Part shown: positions 53,950-63,852 of the stretch, piece after piece
Layout: each line of letters opens with the position of its first letter
Numbering within the stretch: the first letter of the stretch is position 1
Origin: Selenomonas sputigena ATCC 35185
GTDB taxonomy: Bacteria > Bacillota > Negativicutes > Selenomonadales > Selenomonadaceae
NCBI RefSeq assembly: GCF_000208405.1
Contig: NC_015437.1
Location: 372,001-436,000, forward strand
Length of the DNA: 64,000 bases
Reading direction: 5' to 3'
Program-made: the position numbers and the translations under genes
The notes under the pieces: model-generated
The model's database searches: none
The model's input: only the letters and a program-made list of their open reading frames with translations
What the model was told of the DNA's origin: nothing

Positions 53950-54582
53950 ATGCTTTGTGATGACTGCAAGAAGAATGAGGCGCGCGTGCATTTCGTCGTG
54001 CTGAAGAACGACGGCACGACGGAGATGCATCTCTGCCGCGATTGCGCGGCGCGTTACAGCAAGACGATGGCGGGCATGAGCGGCGAGGACTATTCGATCA
54101 ACGATTTTATACGGGGCGTGATCCAGCGCATGCCAGATCCGTCGGCGAACGCAGAAGAGCAAGAGAGCGAGCAGGAGGAAAAGCCGACGGAAGAGGAAGC
54201 GTCCTTCACATGCCCGAACTGCGGTATGAGCTATCGCGACTTCGCCCAGCAGGGAAAGATTGGCTGCAGCGTCTGCTACGATACGTTCCGCGAGGAACTG
54301 ACGCCGCTCCTGCTGCGCATCCACGGCGCGGGGAATCATCGCGGCAAGATACCGAAGCGGGCGGGCGGCACGCTTGCGCTCAAACAGCGCATCGATCTCC
54401 TTCGCGCGCGGCAGGAGCGTGCCGTGGCGAAGGAGGAGTACGAGAGGGCGGCCGAGTATCGCGACGAGATCCGTGCGCTCGCCGTGCAGCTTGCCGCGCA
54501 GGAAAGGGAAAAGGCGCAGGAATACGCTTCAGCGCCTTCCTCGGCAGAGGACAGGAAAGAAGATGAAGGGGGCGAGGCGTGA
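53950..54582 (+). CDS. mcsA: McsA, activator of the McsB arginine kinase
   Basis: 210 residues. Two zinc-finger pairs (LCDDCKKNEA, LCRDCAARY; CPNCGMSYRD, GCSVCYDTF) and a C-terminal UvrB/UvrC motif (QERAVAKEEYERAAEYRDEIRAL split over ~160-185). McsA binds and activates McsB and modulates CtsR. It starts 12 nt after ctsR, and its stop overlaps the mcsB start. An acidic linker (EEQESEQEEKPTEEEA) separates the zinc fingers. Confidence 0.94.
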   Translation: MLCDDCKKNEARVHFVVLKNDGTTEMHLCRDCAARYSKTMAGMSGEDYSINDFIRGVIQRMPDPSANAEEQESEQEEKPTEEEASFTCPNCGMSYRDFAQQGKIGCSVCYDTFREELTPLLLRIHGAGNHRGKIPKRAGGTLALKQRIDLLRARQERAVAKEEYERAAEYRDEIRALAVQLAAQEREKAQEYASAPSSAEDRKEDEGGEA

Positions 54583-55649
54583 TGGCGAAGCAGGAACTCT
54601 TCACAGGCTCTCATCTCGCATGGCTCGCAGCGGATGGCACGGACAGCGACGTCGTCTTGGCGAGCCGCGTCTGCCTCTCGCGAAATCTGCACGAAGTTCC
54701 CTTCCCCAACCGCGCGGATCTCGTCCGGCTCGCTGAGACGGAAGAACGCATTGCCGCCGTGCTCGGCGACGTGGAGGAGGCGCTCGAAGAGCCGTTCGAC
54801 CGCATCGAACTCGCGAAGAGCACGGCGCTTGAGCAGAACGTACTTTGGGAGAAGCATCTCGTCAGCCGCCAGCTGCTCAAGAATCCTGCCCATCGCAGCG
54901 CCTATATCAGCAACGACCGCTCCATGAGCATCCTGGTCAACGGGGAGAACCATCTGCGCATCCAGGCGATGGCGGCGGGATTCGACCTCAAGTCGCCGTA
55001 CGACAGGGCGTCGCGCGTTGACGACGTCTTTGAGGCGAAGCTCGACTTCGCCTTCGACGAGAAGCTCGGCTATCTGACGAGCTGTCCGACGGATCTCGGC
55101 ACGGGGCTTCGCGCGTCGGTCATGCTCCATCTGCCGGGGCTCGTCTACACGGAGAACATCGGCAACATCCTCAACATATCGCCGCAGATAGGGCTTTCCA
55201 TGAGCGCCATGTACGGTGAGGGAGCGGAGTCTGCGGGCAATTTGTTCGCCGTCGCGAACAAATTGTCATTGGGGCTGACGGAGCGCGAGCTTTGCGACAA
55301 TCTGCGCATCTCGGTCGGCGAAATTGTAGAGCAGGAACGCCGCGCGAGGAAGGCTCTGCTGCTCTATGAAAAGGATCGCATCGAGGACGAGGTTTGGCGC
55401 GCCTACGGCGTGCTGCACTACGCGCGCGCCCTGGGCGATGCCGAGACGCTCGCCATCTTGAGCCGCGTGCGCCTCGGCGTCGACCTCGGCTTCATCGAGG
55501 GTCTGGCGTCGAGCGTCTTCGGCGACATTTTGATTGCAAGCCGGGCAAATTATCTTTGCGCTCTGGCAGGAAACGAGAACATGTCGAAGAATGAAATAGA
55601 CAGGAAGAGGGCGGAAGTCGTCCGCCGAATTTTGGAAACTGCGGCATGA
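54582..55649 (+). CDS. mcsB: Protein arginine kinase McsB
   Basis: 355 residues. Guanido-kinase-like enzyme that phosphorylates arginine on client proteins to mark them for ClpCP. LASRVCLSRNLHEVPFPNR, the VRIQ-type NHLRIQAMAAG, YLTSCPTDLGTGLRASVMLHLP (with the substrate-activating Cys) and NRADxVR elements are present. ATG 54582 overlaps the mcsA TGA. The Cys in SCPTDLG is retained, suggesting activity. Confidence 0.95.
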   Translation: MAKQELFTGSHLAWLAADGTDSDVVLASRVCLSRNLHEVPFPNRADLVRLAETEERIAAVLGDVEEALEEPFDRIELAKSTALEQNVLWEKHLVSRQLLKNPAHRSAYISNDRSMSILVNGENHLRIQAMAAGFDLKSPYDRASRVDDVFEAKLDFAFDEKLGYLTSCPTDLGTGLRASVMLHLPGLVYTENIGNILNISPQIGLSMSAMYGEGAESAGNLFAVANKLSLGLTERELCDNLRISVGEIVEQERRARKALLLYEKDRIEDEVWRAYGVLHYARALGDAETLAILSRVRLGVDLGFIEGLASSVFGDILIASRANYLCALAGNENMSKNEIDRKRAEVVRRILETAA

Positions 55650-55763
55650 GTTGCGGGAAACTTTCCGCTGCACTTTACGGCGGATACATGGGGGCACGGC
55701 GAGGGCTTCTTTCCGAATCGCTCTATCGATCGGCGCTTCCTTTGACATAAAGGTGGAATTTTT

Positions 55764-58280
55764 ATGACGAACCGCTTTACGGGTCGTGCGCTCAAGGTGC
55801 TGGAATTCGCTCAGTACGAAGCGCAGGAATTGGAGCAGAACTTCATCGGTACGGAGCACATCCTCCTCGGGCTTCTGCACGAGGGGGAGGGCATTGCAGC
55901 GCGCGCGTTGCGCTCTTTGGGACTCGATTTCGGTCATGTGCGCACGCGCGTCGAAGATATGCTCGGCGGACGCGAGATGGAGGAGCGGCGCGCATCGTAC
56001 TACACGGATCGCGCCAAGCGCGTGATGGAGCTTGCCGTCGAAGAGGCGCGCTCCTTCGGGCACAATTACATCGGCACGGAGCACATTCTCCTCGGGCTTA
56101 TCCGCGAGAATGAAGGCGTCGCAGCGCACGTCCTGATCTCGCTCGGCGCCGATCTCGACATCGTGCGTGCGACGGTCATCGACATGCTCGGCGGCACGCA
56201 CGAGAGCGCCGAGCTTCCCGCGCCCGATCGCCGCCGCCGCGCCGCGCCCGCGCAGGGAGAGGCCGCTGCGGGCACGCCGCTCCTCGACAAGTACGGCAGG
56301 GATATCAATCGGATGGCGCGGGAGGGCAAGCTCGACCCCGTCATCGGCAGGGAGAAGGAGATCGAGCGCATCGTGCAGATTTTGTCGCGGCGCACGAAGA
56401 ACAATCCTATCCTCATTGGCGAGCCGGGCGTCGGCAAGACGGCAGTCGCGGAAGGACTTGCCGCACGCATCGCCACGGGCGCTGTGCCGCGCCTCCTGCA
56501 GCAAAAGCGCATCGTGTCCCTGCCGATGGCAGGACTCGTGGCGGGCGCGAAGTACCGCGGCGAGTTTGAGGAACGCTTGAAGGGCATCATCGACGAGGTC
56601 ATGAAGAGTGGCAATGTGATCCTCTTCATTGACGAGATGCACACGCTCATCGGGGCGGGCGCAGCGGAAGGCTCGCTCGATGCCGCGAACATCTTGAAGC
56701 CGCCCCTTTCTCGTGGCGAGGTGCAGATCATCGGTGCGACGACGCTGAAGGAGTACAAGAAGTATTTCGAGAAGGATTCGGCGCTGGAGCGGCGCTTCCA
56801 AAGCATCCTCGTCGAGGAGCCGACGACGGAGGAGGCGGAGAAGATCCTCCACGGACTGCGCCCGAAGTACGAGGCGTTTCACCACGCGAAGATCCGGGAC
56901 GAGGCCTTGAAGGCGGCGGTGCGCCTGTCGCATCGCTACATTCCCGACCGCTGTCTGCCCGACAAGGCGATCGACCTCATGGACGAGGCGGCGTCGAAGT
57001 CGCGCATGAAGACCGTCGTCCTGCCGACGTCCATCAAGCGTCTGGAAGAGCGTCTGAAGAAGCTCGGCATCGAGAAGGACACAGCGATCAAGCTGCAGGA
57101 TTACGAGCGTGCGGCGGCTCTGCGCGATGAGGAGAGTGCGCTCAAAGAGGATCTTGTCGCCGCCAAGGAACGCTGGCAGGAACGCGAGATGAAGGAGGTC
57201 ACGGTCACAGCGGACGACATCGCCGATGCCGTCGGGCTTTGGACGGGCATCCCCGTGAAGGACATCGCCGCGAAGGAGTCGGAGCGCCTGCTTCATCTTG
57301 AGCAGATTCTGACGGCGCACGTCGTGGGACAGGAGGAGGCCGTGACGGCGGTCGCCAAGGCCGTGCGCCGCGCACGCGCGGGACTTAAAGACCCGAAGCG
57401 CCCCATCGGCTCGTTCCTCTTCCTCGGCTCGACGGGCGTCGGCAAGACGGAGCTCGCGCGCGCCTTGGCGGAATCGCTCTTCGGCACGGAGGAAGCCATC
57501 GTGCGCTTCGACATGTCCGAGTACATGGAAAAGCATACGGTGTCGAAACTTGTCGGCGCCCCTCCGGGCTATGTGGGCTATGAGGAGGGCGGCCAGCTGA
57601 CGGAGGCCGTGCGCCGCCACCCGTATTCGATCATTCTGCTCGACGAGGTGGAGAAGGCGCACCCCGACCTCTTCAACGTGCTGCTGCAGGTCTTGGACGA
57701 CGGGCGGCTGACGGATGCGCAGGGGCGCACGGTCGACTGCAAGAACACGGTCATCATCATGACTTCGAACGCGGGCGCCGACTATCTCAAGCAGTCGACG
57801 TCGCTCGGCTTCACCGCGGGGGTGCAGACGCTCGGCGACGCTTACGAAAAGGGAAAATCGCGCGTCTTTGAGGAGGTCAAGCGCGTCTTTCGGCCCGAGT
57901 TTTTGAACCGCGTCGACGAGATGCTCGTCTTCCGTCCGCTCGGCAAGGAAGAACTGACGAAGATCGTCGACATCATGCTGCGCGAAGTCGAGGCTCGTCT
58001 GTCGGAAAAAGGCATGGCGCTTGAGGTCAGCCCCGCGGCGAAGTCGAAGCTCGTCGAAAGCGGCACGGATTTCAAGTACGGGGCACGTCCGCTGAAGCGT
58101 GCGATACGGAAGCTCGTCGAGGACGAGATCGCCGAAAGGCTCTTGAAGGGCGATTTTGGACGCGGCGATACGATCTACGTCAAGAAGGTCGGCGACCGGC
58201 TTGATTTCGTCCGGAAGCAGCCGAAGGACGCGGCGAAGGCGAAGAAGGAGAAGGCGCTTCGTGCGGGCGCAGCGCAATAA
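55764..58280 (+). CDS. clpC: ClpC AAA+ unfoldase
   Basis: 838 residues. Two N-terminal Clp repeats (RFTGRALKVLEFAQYEA; ASYYTDRAKRVMELAVEEA), AAA1 with Walker A GEPGVGKTA (~215), a middle domain with a UVR-like helix (KLQDYERAAALRDEESALKE), AAA2 with GSTGVGKTE (~555) and the C-terminal D2 small domain. It unfolds substrates for ClpP. ATG 55764 has AAAGGTGG upstream. The 114-nt gap after mcsB shows no separate promoter that I would defend. Confidence 0.97.
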   Translation: MTNRFTGRALKVLEFAQYEAQELEQNFIGTEHILLGLLHEGEGIAARALRSLGLDFGHVRTRVEDMLGGREMEERRASYYTDRAKRVMELAVEEARSFGHNYIGTEHILLGLIRENEGVAAHVLISLGADLDIVRATVIDMLGGTHESAELPAPDRRRRAAPAQGEAAAGTPLLDKYGRDINRMAREGKLDPVIGREKEIERIVQILSRRTKNNPILIGEPGVGKTAVAEGLAARIATGAVPRLLQQKRIVSLPMAGLVAGAKYRGEFEERLKGIIDEVMKSGNVILFIDEMHTLIGAGAAEGSLDAANILKPPLSRGEVQIIGATTLKEYKKYFEKDSALERRFQSILVEEPTTEEAEKILHGLRPKYEAFHHAKIRDEALKAAVRLSHRYIPDRCLPDKAIDLMDEAASKSRMKTVVLPTSIKRLEERLKKLGIEKDTAIKLQDYERAAALRDEESALKEDLVAAKERWQEREMKEVTVTADDIADAVGLWTGIPVKDIAAKESERLLHLEQILTAHVVGQEEAVTAVAKAVRRARAGLKDPKRPIGSFLFLGSTGVGKTELARALAESLFGTEEAIVRFDMSEYMEKHTVSKLVGAPPGYVGYEEGGQLTEAVRRHPYSIILLDEVEKAHPDLFNVLLQVLDDGRLTDAQGRTVDCKNTVIIMTSNAGADYLKQSTSLGFTAGVQTLGDAYEKGKSRVFEEVKRVFRPEFLNRVDEMLVFRPLGKEELTKIVDIMLREVEARLSEKGMALEVSPAAKSKLVESGTDFKYGARPLKRAIRKLVEDEIAERLLKGDFGRGDTIYVKKVGDRLDFVRKQPKDAAKAKKEKALRAGAAQ

Positions 58281-58314
58281 GCTTGCGCCGGGCGGAGCAG
58301 CTTCTGCCTGGAAC

Positions 58315-58410
58315 ATGCTCGTCAATGCGGCGTGGGCGCCGCTCTGGCTCGTCCGTTCGCTGCTGCGCTTTCTGCGGCGCTCGCTGATGAAGCGCGGAAA
58401 GGCGGAATGA
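58315..58410 (+). CDS. Possible 31-residue amphipathic peptide coupled to radA
   Basis: MLVNAAWAPLWLVRSLLRFL continuing RRSLMKRGKAE: hydrophobic then strongly basic. Its stop overlaps the radA ATG (ATGA). No strong ribosome site precedes ATG 58315, so translation is uncertain. Confidence 0.3.
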   Translation: MLVNAAWAPLWLVRSLLRFLRRSLMKRGKAE

Positions 58411-59786
58411 ATTTGGCGAAGAAGAAAAAGACGGCGTTCGTCTGTCAGGCGTGCGGCTACGATACGTCCAAGTGGGTGGGAAAGTGCCCGGGCTGCGGCG
58501 CGTGGAACACGCTCGTCGAGGAGACGATCGCGCCCGAATCGGCTGAGGGAGGTCTGCGCCTCGGGCTTTCCGACGGCGCGCGTCCCGTCGCTGTCGGCGA
58601 TGTGGCAGTCGAGGACATGCCGCGCTTTTTGACGGGATCGGGAGAGCTTGACCGCGTCTTGGGCGGGGGCGTGATTCCCGGCTCGATGGTCTTGATCGTC
58701 GGCGATCCGGGCGTTGGCAAGTCGAGCCTCACACTTCGCGTGGCGGCTGAGATCGCACGGGGAGGAAAGCGCGTGCTCTATGTGACGGGCGAGGAGAGCA
58801 CGCGCCAGGTGCGCATGAGGGCCGACCGCCTCGGTGCGATTGCCGACGATCTCTTCGTCGTCAGCGAGACGAACCTTGAGCGCATCACGGTACATATCGA
58901 GACGGTCAAGCCGGAACTTCTTGTCATTGACTCCATCCAGACGATATTCCGCCCCGATGTGACGAGTGCGCCGGGCAGCGTCAGCCAGGTGCGCGAGTGC
59001 AGCGTCGAGCTTCTGCGCCTCGCGAAGACGCATGGCATCGCCGCCTTTGTCGTCGGTCATGTCACGAAGGACGGCACGCTCGCGGGGCCGCGCGTCCTTG
59101 AGCACATCGTCGACACCGTGCTCTATTTCGAAGGCGAGCGCAATGCGCAGTTTCGCATCCTGCGCGCCGTCAAGAACCGCTTCGGCAGCACGAACGAGCT
59201 TGGTCTCTTTGAGATGCGCGACACGGGGCTTGCCGACGTGCCCGACGCTTCGAAGCTCTTTTTGTCCGACCGCGAGCCGGACAGCGGCACGGTCGTCGTG
59301 CCGACGGTCGAGGGAACGCGGCCCCTTCTCGTCGAGATCCAGTCGCTTGTCGCCGAGACGCCTTACATGCCGCCGAGGCGCACGGCGGACTCGGTCGACG
59401 TCAAGCGCATCCAGCTTCTCTTGGCCGTCCTTGAAAAGCGCGTCAAGCTCCCTATCGGCGCATGTGACGTCTACGTCAAGGTCGCGGGCGGCATCAAGAT
59501 CGACGAGCCTGCCGCAGACCTTGGCCTGTGTGTTGCCATGGCGTCGTCGTTCGCCAACCGCCTCGTGCGTCCGAAGGCGATCGTCTTCGGCGAAGTTGGC
59601 CTGTCGGGCGAGATCCGTGCCGTCAGCCAGGCCGACGTGCGCTTGAAGGAAGCCGCCAAGCTCGGCTTTCGCGCCGCCGTCCTGCCGCAGAAGAATGCCG
59701 AACGCCTCAAGAGCATAAAAGGCATCGACCTCTTCGGCGCGGCGACACTCGCGGAAGCACTGCGCCTCGCCATGCCGAGGGAGTGA
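58407..59786 (+). CDS. radA: DNA repair protein RadA (Sms)
   Basis: 459 residues. Zinc finger FVCQACGYDTSKWVGKCPGC, RecA-like core with Walker A GDPGVGKSSL (~100), the RadA-specific KNRFGSTNELG, and a C-terminal Lon-like domain (PAADLGLCVAMASSFAN). It drives branch migration in recombination. ATG 58407 follows AAAGGCGG. It sits next to clpC, a common Firmicute arrangement, and ends at a strong terminator. Confidence 0.97.
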   Translation: MNLAKKKKTAFVCQACGYDTSKWVGKCPGCGAWNTLVEETIAPESAEGGLRLGLSDGARPVAVGDVAVEDMPRFLTGSGELDRVLGGGVIPGSMVLIVGDPGVGKSSLTLRVAAEIARGGKRVLYVTGEESTRQVRMRADRLGAIADDLFVVSETNLERITVHIETVKPELLVIDSIQTIFRPDVTSAPGSVSQVRECSVELLRLAKTHGIAAFVVGHVTKDGTLAGPRVLEHIVDTVLYFEGERNAQFRILRAVKNRFGSTNELGLFEMRDTGLADVPDASKLFLSDREPDSGTVVVPTVEGTRPLLVEIQSLVAETPYMPPRRTADSVDVKRIQLLLAVLEKRVKLPIGACDVYVKVAGGIKIDEPAADLGLCVAMASSFANRLVRPKAIVFGEVGLSGEIRAVSQADVRLKEAAKLGFRAAVLPQKNAERLKSIKGIDLFGAATLAEALRLAMPRE

Positions 59787-59793
59787 ATAGGGA

Positions 59794-59839
59794 AAAAGGG
59801 GCTGCGAGGAGTCGAAGTCGACTCTTCACAGCCCCTTTT
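59794..59839. terminator. Bidirectional terminator between radA and the AGCS gene
   Basis: AAAAGGGGCTG and a GAGTCGA/TCGACTC inner part pair with CAGCCCCTTTT across the dyad; convergent genes lie on either side. Confidence 0.88.
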
Positions 59840-59852
59840 CGATTCTCGATTT

Positions 59853-61217
59853 TTACGAGTGCTTGATTCTCGAATGGCGCTTGACGTATTCCATGTAGAG
59901 CTTCGTTTCACGCACGATGACGCCTGAGAGCAGGAGGAGTGCGATGAGGTTCGGAATCGCCATGAGGCCGTTCACGATGTCGGCGAGGATCCAGATCGCT
60001 TCGAGCTTCAAGAATGCGCCCGAGGCGACGAGCGCGATGAAGATCAGGCGATAGGGCAGCACGCCCTTGCGCTCGAAGAGGTAGATAATTGCGCGTTCGC
60101 CGTAGTAGTTCCAGCCGAGGATCGTCGTGAATGCGAAGAGCACGAGGGCGATCGTCAGAAGGTGGCTGCCGATTGTGCCGTAGTTTGCCGAGAAGGCGGC
60201 GCTCGTCATGGCGGCGCCCGCTGTATCCCCCGACCAGACGCCCGTCAGGACGAGGGCAAGCCCCGTCATCGTGCAGATGATGATCGTGTCGATGAAGGTG
60301 CCCGTCATGGAGATCAGGCCTTGCTCTGCCGGACGCTTCGTCTTCGATGCGGCCGACGCAATGGGCGCGGAGCCGAGCCCCGATTCGTTCGAGAAGACGC
60401 CGCGCGCGATGCCGTTCTGCATTGCCATCATGATGGTCGAGCCAGCGAAGCCGCCGACGGCCGCCTCGCCCGTGAAAGCGCTCTGCAGGATGAGGGCGAC
60501 GGCGTGCGGCAGCGCGTCGATGTTCATGACGATGAGGATGAGGGAAAGCGCGATGTAGGAAAGCGCCATGAAGGGAACGATGGCGGCGGCGACGCGCGCG
60601 ATGCTCTTGAGGCCGCCGAGCGTGATGGCGGCGATGAGCGCCGTGATGGCGAAGTCCGTCGCCCAGCGCGGCACGCCGAACGAGATCTCGACACTGTCGA
60701 CGATGGCGTTGACCTGCGGGAAGGTGCCGATGCCGAAGAAGGCGACGAGCACGCAGGCGCACGCGAAGAAGATCGCCATGGGACGCCACGCGCGCCCGAG
60801 CCCCTTTTCGATGTAGAACATCGGGCCGCCCGCGATGTCGCCGTGGCTGTCCGTCGTGCGGTACTTGATGGCGAGCAGTCCTTCGGCATACTTCGTCGCC
60901 ATGCCGAAGAAGGCCGCCATCCACATCCAGAAGATCGCGCCCGGGCCGCCCGCCTTGACCGCCGTCGCGACGCCGACGATGTTGCCCGTGCCGACGGTAG
61001 CGGCGAGCGCGACGCACAGAGCCTTGAAGCTCGACACGTCGCCCTCGCCGCGATTTCTTGCGCGGAAGATCAAGGACAGTGCGAGCGGCAGGTGCACGAC
61101 CTGCAGGAGACGCAGGCGTACGGTCAGAAAGATGCCCGTCCCCACGAGCAGGGTGATGAGAGGCGGTCCCCAAAGCACCGAATCGATGGAATTGAGAAGA
61201 GGTATTAGATTTTCCAT
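59853..61217 (-). CDS. AGCS-family sodium:alanine/glycine symporter
   Basis: 454 residues, about 11 membrane helices. KALCVALAATVGTGNIVGVATAV, GGPGAIFWMWMAAFFGMATKYAEG, GGPMFYIEKGLG, NESGLGSAPIA and LGWNYYGERA are conserved AGCS blocks. It imports alanine, glycine or similar amino acids with sodium. ATG 61217 has GGAGGGA 6 nt upstream. It is a single-gene unit; an A/T-rich upstream region probably holds its promoter. Confidence 0.95.
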   Translation of the reverse strand: MENLIPLLNSIDSVLWGPPLITLLVGTGIFLTVRLRLLQVVHLPLALSLIFRARNRGEGDVSSFKALCVALAATVGTGNIVGVATAVKAGGPGAIFWMWMAAFFGMATKYAEGLLAIKYRTTDSHGDIAGGPMFYIEKGLGRAWRPMAIFFACACVLVAFFGIGTFPQVNAIVDSVEISFGVPRWATDFAITALIAAITLGGLKSIARVAAAIVPFMALSYIALSLILIVMNIDALPHAVALILQSAFTGEAAVGGFAGSTIMMAMQNGIARGVFSNESGLGSAPIASAASKTKRPAEQGLISMTGTFIDTIIICTMTGLALVLTGVWSGDTAGAAMTSAAFSANYGTIGSHLLTIALVLFAFTTILGWNYYGERAIIYLFERKGVLPYRLIFIALVASGAFLKLEAIWILADIVNGLMAIPNLIALLLLSGVIVRETKLYMEYVKRHSRIKHS

Positions 61218-61307
61218 AAAATTCCCTCCATTGACAAAGGACAATAGTATATAAAATAACGAATTTTATGGTATCATAACTTACCTTGATTTGTAAAGGC
61301 TTTGAAA

Positions 61308-61354
61308 GAGAAAAACTCCCTGCGATGGAAGAATTTGTCCTCGCAGGGAGTTTT
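61308..61354 (-). terminator. Terminator of the pan operon
   Basis: AAAACTCCCTGCGA (61312-61325) pairs with TCGCAGGGAGTTTT (61341-61354), 35 nt after the panD stop. Confidence 0.85.
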
Positions 61355-61388
61355 GTGCTCAGAAGGTGCGGCATGCAGCTGTCATTCG

Positions 61389-61772
61389 CTATGCGATCGT
61401 GCCGTGCTCCTCTGCGCCGCGCACTTCTCTCTGCTGATTTCTTTCGTCGAGCATGACGACGATGGGAGTGTGGGCGCGCGCTTCTTCTTCGGTCATCATG
61501 GCGTATGACATGATGATGACGATATCGCCGGGCTGCACGCAGCGTGCGGCAGCTCCGTTCAGGCATACGACGCCGGAGCCGCGTGCGCCCTTGATCACAT
61601 ACGTTTCGAGGCGTGCGCCGTTGTTGTTGTTGACGACTTGCACGCGTTCGTGCGGCAGGATGTGCGCTGCCTCCATGAGCGCTTCATCGATGGTGATGCT
61701 GCCCATGTAGGCGAGATTTGCTTCCGTGACGGTCGCACAATGGATTTTGGATTTCATCAAGTTCAGCAGCAT
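61389..61772 (-). CDS. panD: Aspartate 1-decarboxylase (pro-enzyme)
   Basis: 127 residues. Makes beta-alanine for pantothenate. The self-cleavage site Gly-Ser is in YMGSITIDE (~28-32 from M1); Ser becomes the pyruvoyl group. [14 protein letters not shown] and [13 protein letters not shown] are also conserved. ATG 61772 has GGGGGAAG upstream and overlaps the panC stop by 10 nt. Confidence 0.97.
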   Translation of the reverse strand: MLLNLMKSKIHCATVTEANLAYMGSITIDEALMEAAHILPHERVQVVNNNNGARLETYVIKGARGSGVVCLNGAAARCVQPGDIVIIMSYAMMTEEEARAHTPIVVMLDERNQQREVRGAEEHGTIA

Positions 61773-62623
61773 GTTTCTTCCCCCAAGATGATATTGTCGA
61801 TGAGACGCGTCTTGCCGATGTATACGGCGACGGCGAGGAGCGCGGGTGCATGGATTCGCTCGATTTCTTCCAGTTCCGGAAAGGAGTAAAGCTCTACATA
61901 GTCGATCTTTGCCAAGGGTTCTTTGGAAAGCTCAACGGCCGTGATCTCCTTGAGTACTTTCGTACGCTTTTCGCCTGTTTCGTAGACATCGCGTGCTTCT
62001 CGCAGACTTCGCGAGAGGACGAGAGCGGCGGTGCGTTCATCGGGCGAGAGGTAGGTGTTGCGCGAGCTGAGCGCAAGGCCCGATGCTTCGCGCACGATGG
62101 GCGCCATGACGATCTCGGCCGTGACGCCGAGGTCGGCGGCCATGCGGCGCAGGACGGCGACCTGCTGCGCATCCTTTTGTCCGAAGAAAGCTCGGTCTGC
62201 GTGCGAGAGCAAGAGGAGCTTCAAGACGACGGTCGCCACGCCGCGAAAGTGCCCGGGACGCTTTGCACCGCAAAGTTTTTCCGTGAGCGTGCCCGTGACC
62301 TCGACATAGGTCGCATAGCCTGCGGGGTACATCGCCTCGGGGGCGGGGTGAAAGACGGCGTCGACGCCCGCAGCGTCGAGCTTCTCCACATCGGCTTCAA
62401 AGGTGCGCGGGTAGGCGGCGAAGTCCTCGTTCGGACCGAACTGCACGGGGTTGACAAAGATGGAAACGATGACGCGGTCGGTACTCTTTCGCGCCGCTTC
62501 GACGAGTGAGAGGTGGCCTGCGTGGAGCGCTCCCATCGTTGGTACGAGGGCGATTGTTTCCTTTGCGTTCTTGACGCTTTGCGCATAGGATTGGAGTTCT
62601 TTCGGTGTGGTCAGGATTTTCAT
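61763..62623 (-). CDS. panC: Pantothenate synthetase (pantoate--beta-alanine ligase)
   Basis: 286 residues. Joins pantoate and beta-alanine using [23 protein letters not shown] carries the HIGH-like motif; [20 protein letters not shown], [19 protein letters not shown] [19 protein letters not shown], and the KMSKS-equivalent [12 protein letters not shown] are present. ATG 62623 has AGGAGGC upstream. panB and panE are not in the window. Confidence 0.97.
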   Translation of the reverse strand: MKILTTPKELQSYAQSVKNAKETIALVPTMGALHAGHLSLVEAARKSTDRVIVSIFVNPVQFGPNEDFAAYPRTFEADVEKLDAAGVDAVFHPAPEAMYPAGYATYVEVTGTLTEKLCGAKRPGHFRGVATVVLKLLLLSHADRAFFGQKDAQQVAVLRRMAADLGVTAEIVMAPIVREASGLALSSRNTYLSPDERTAALVLSRSLREARDVYETGEKRTKVLKEITAVELSKEPLAKIDYVELYSFPELEEIERIHAPALLAVAVYIGKTRLIDNIILGEETCC

Positions 62624-62644
62624 CAGATTGCCTCCTGTGGCTTG

Positions 62645-63610
62645 TCAGAGGGAAACATCGGCGGAAATCTTGCTTTCGTTTGCATCATGGCGCGTGAACC
62701 AGTTCGCTGCAAGCGAGCCGGAAATGTTGTGCCAGACGCTGAAGAGCGCCGCGGGAATCGCGGCGGCGGGATTGAAGTAGAGGAGCGCGAGCGATGCCGC
62801 CATGCCGGAGTTCTGCATGCCGACTTCGATGCCGATGGCGCGTCGTTTCGGTGCAGAGAGTCCAAGCAGCCCGGCGAGTGCGTAGCCGAGTGCGAGGCCG
62901 AATCCGTTGTGCAGGACGACGGCGAGGGCGACGAGCGTCCCGACTTCGGCGAGGCGCGGTGCGCTCATGGAGACGACGACACCGACCAAGAGGGCGACGA
63001 GCAGAGCGGAGATGAGCGGCAGAACCATCAGCGCGTATGCGACACGACGGCGGAAGAAATGGTTGAGTGCCGCGCCTAAGAGGACGGGCAGGAGCACCAT
63101 TTCGGCGATGGAGAGCATCATCGCGGGAGCATTGACAGCGATTTCCTCACCCGCTAAGAGGAGCGTCAGAAACGGTGTGACGAAGGGGGCGAGAAGCGTC
63201 GTCGCCATAGTCATGGTGACCGACAGGGCTACGTCGCCTTTGGCAAGGTAGGTGATGACGTTTGACGCCGTGCCTCCCGGGCAGGTGCCGACGAGAATCA
63301 CGCCGACGGCAAGAGCGGGCGGCAGGGAAAACGCTTGGGTAAGGAGATAAGCGACGAGCGGCATGATGGTAAACTGCGCGAGTACGCCGATGCCCACATC
63401 CCACGGGTGGTGCACCAGATGGCGAAAGTCTTTGAACTCGATCGTCATGCCCATGCCGAACATGACGATCCCTAGGAGAAGCGGCACCTGCGGCGCAATC
63501 CAAGAGAGCGACGCGGGAAAGACCGCACCCGCCGCGCCGACGAGGACGACGAGCCAGACCATGTTCTTGACGATGAAGCGGCCGATGTTTTGCAAATGGA
63601 TTCCTCCCAT
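62645..63610 (-). CDS. BASS-family transporter (bile acid:sodium symporter fold), candidate pantoate/ketopantoate importer
   Basis: 321 residues, about 10 membrane helices. GIVMFGMGMTIEFKDFRHL, VLVGTCPGGTASNVITYLAKGDVALSV and EVGMQNSGMAASLALLYF are BASS-family hallmarks. It lies 22 nt upstream of panC and is transcribed with panC-panD. Salmonella PanS, a ketopantoate/pantoate transporter, belongs to this family, so pantoate-type import is the best functional guess (inference from context). ATG 63610 places the start right after a terminator-like hairpin. Confidence 0.85.
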   Translation of the reverse strand: MGGIHLQNIGRFIVKNMVWLVVLVGAAGAVFPASLSWIAPQVPLLLGIVMFGMGMTIEFKDFRHLVHHPWDVGIGVLAQFTIMPLVAYLLTQAFSLPPALAVGVILVGTCPGGTASNVITYLAKGDVALSVTMTMATTLLAPFVTPFLTLLLAGEEIAVNAPAMMLSIAEMVLLPVLLGAALNHFFRRRVAYALMVLPLISALLVALLVGVVVSMSAPRLAEVGTLVALAVVLHNGFGLALGYALAGLLGLSAPKRRAIGIEVGMQNSGMAASLALLYFNPAAAIPAALFSVWHNISGSLAANWFTRHDANESKISADVSL

Positions 63611-63611
63611 C

Positions 63612-63644
63612 AAAAAAGCCTTCCTGCCAAAAGACAGAAAGGCC
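63612..63644 (-). promoter_or_regulatory. Attenuator-like terminator hairpin directly before the transporter start
   Basis: On the minus strand GCCTTTCTG pairs with CAGGAAGGC (one G-U) and is followed by TTTTTTG and the ATG. A full intrinsic terminator at the end of a ~240-nt leader implies conditional termination. The downstream AGGAAGG could also be sequestered as ribosome site. Confidence 0.65.
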
Positions 63645-63852
63645 AAAATACATGCAAAACAGTTACGGCTATGTACCATGTGCGCTGTAATCTTGTGCGA
63701 AACCTTGCTGTCTCAGTCCCGAGGGATCTAAGCAGATGTTTACCGCTGCGGTATTCATTTGTGGCAGGACATAAAGCGTGCGGGCGTCGCTCGCACCTGC
63801 ACGGTAAATACAGCGAAGTACGATTCCCTAAGGATATCATCTTCGCTCCCCT

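Noticed and set aside
55266-59105. A 1279-codon open frame on the minus strand across clpC and radA
   Set aside because: It mirrors clpC/radA codon bias in high-GC DNA; the plus-strand products are unmistakable, and the antisense product is Arg/His/Leu-rich with no recognisable domain.
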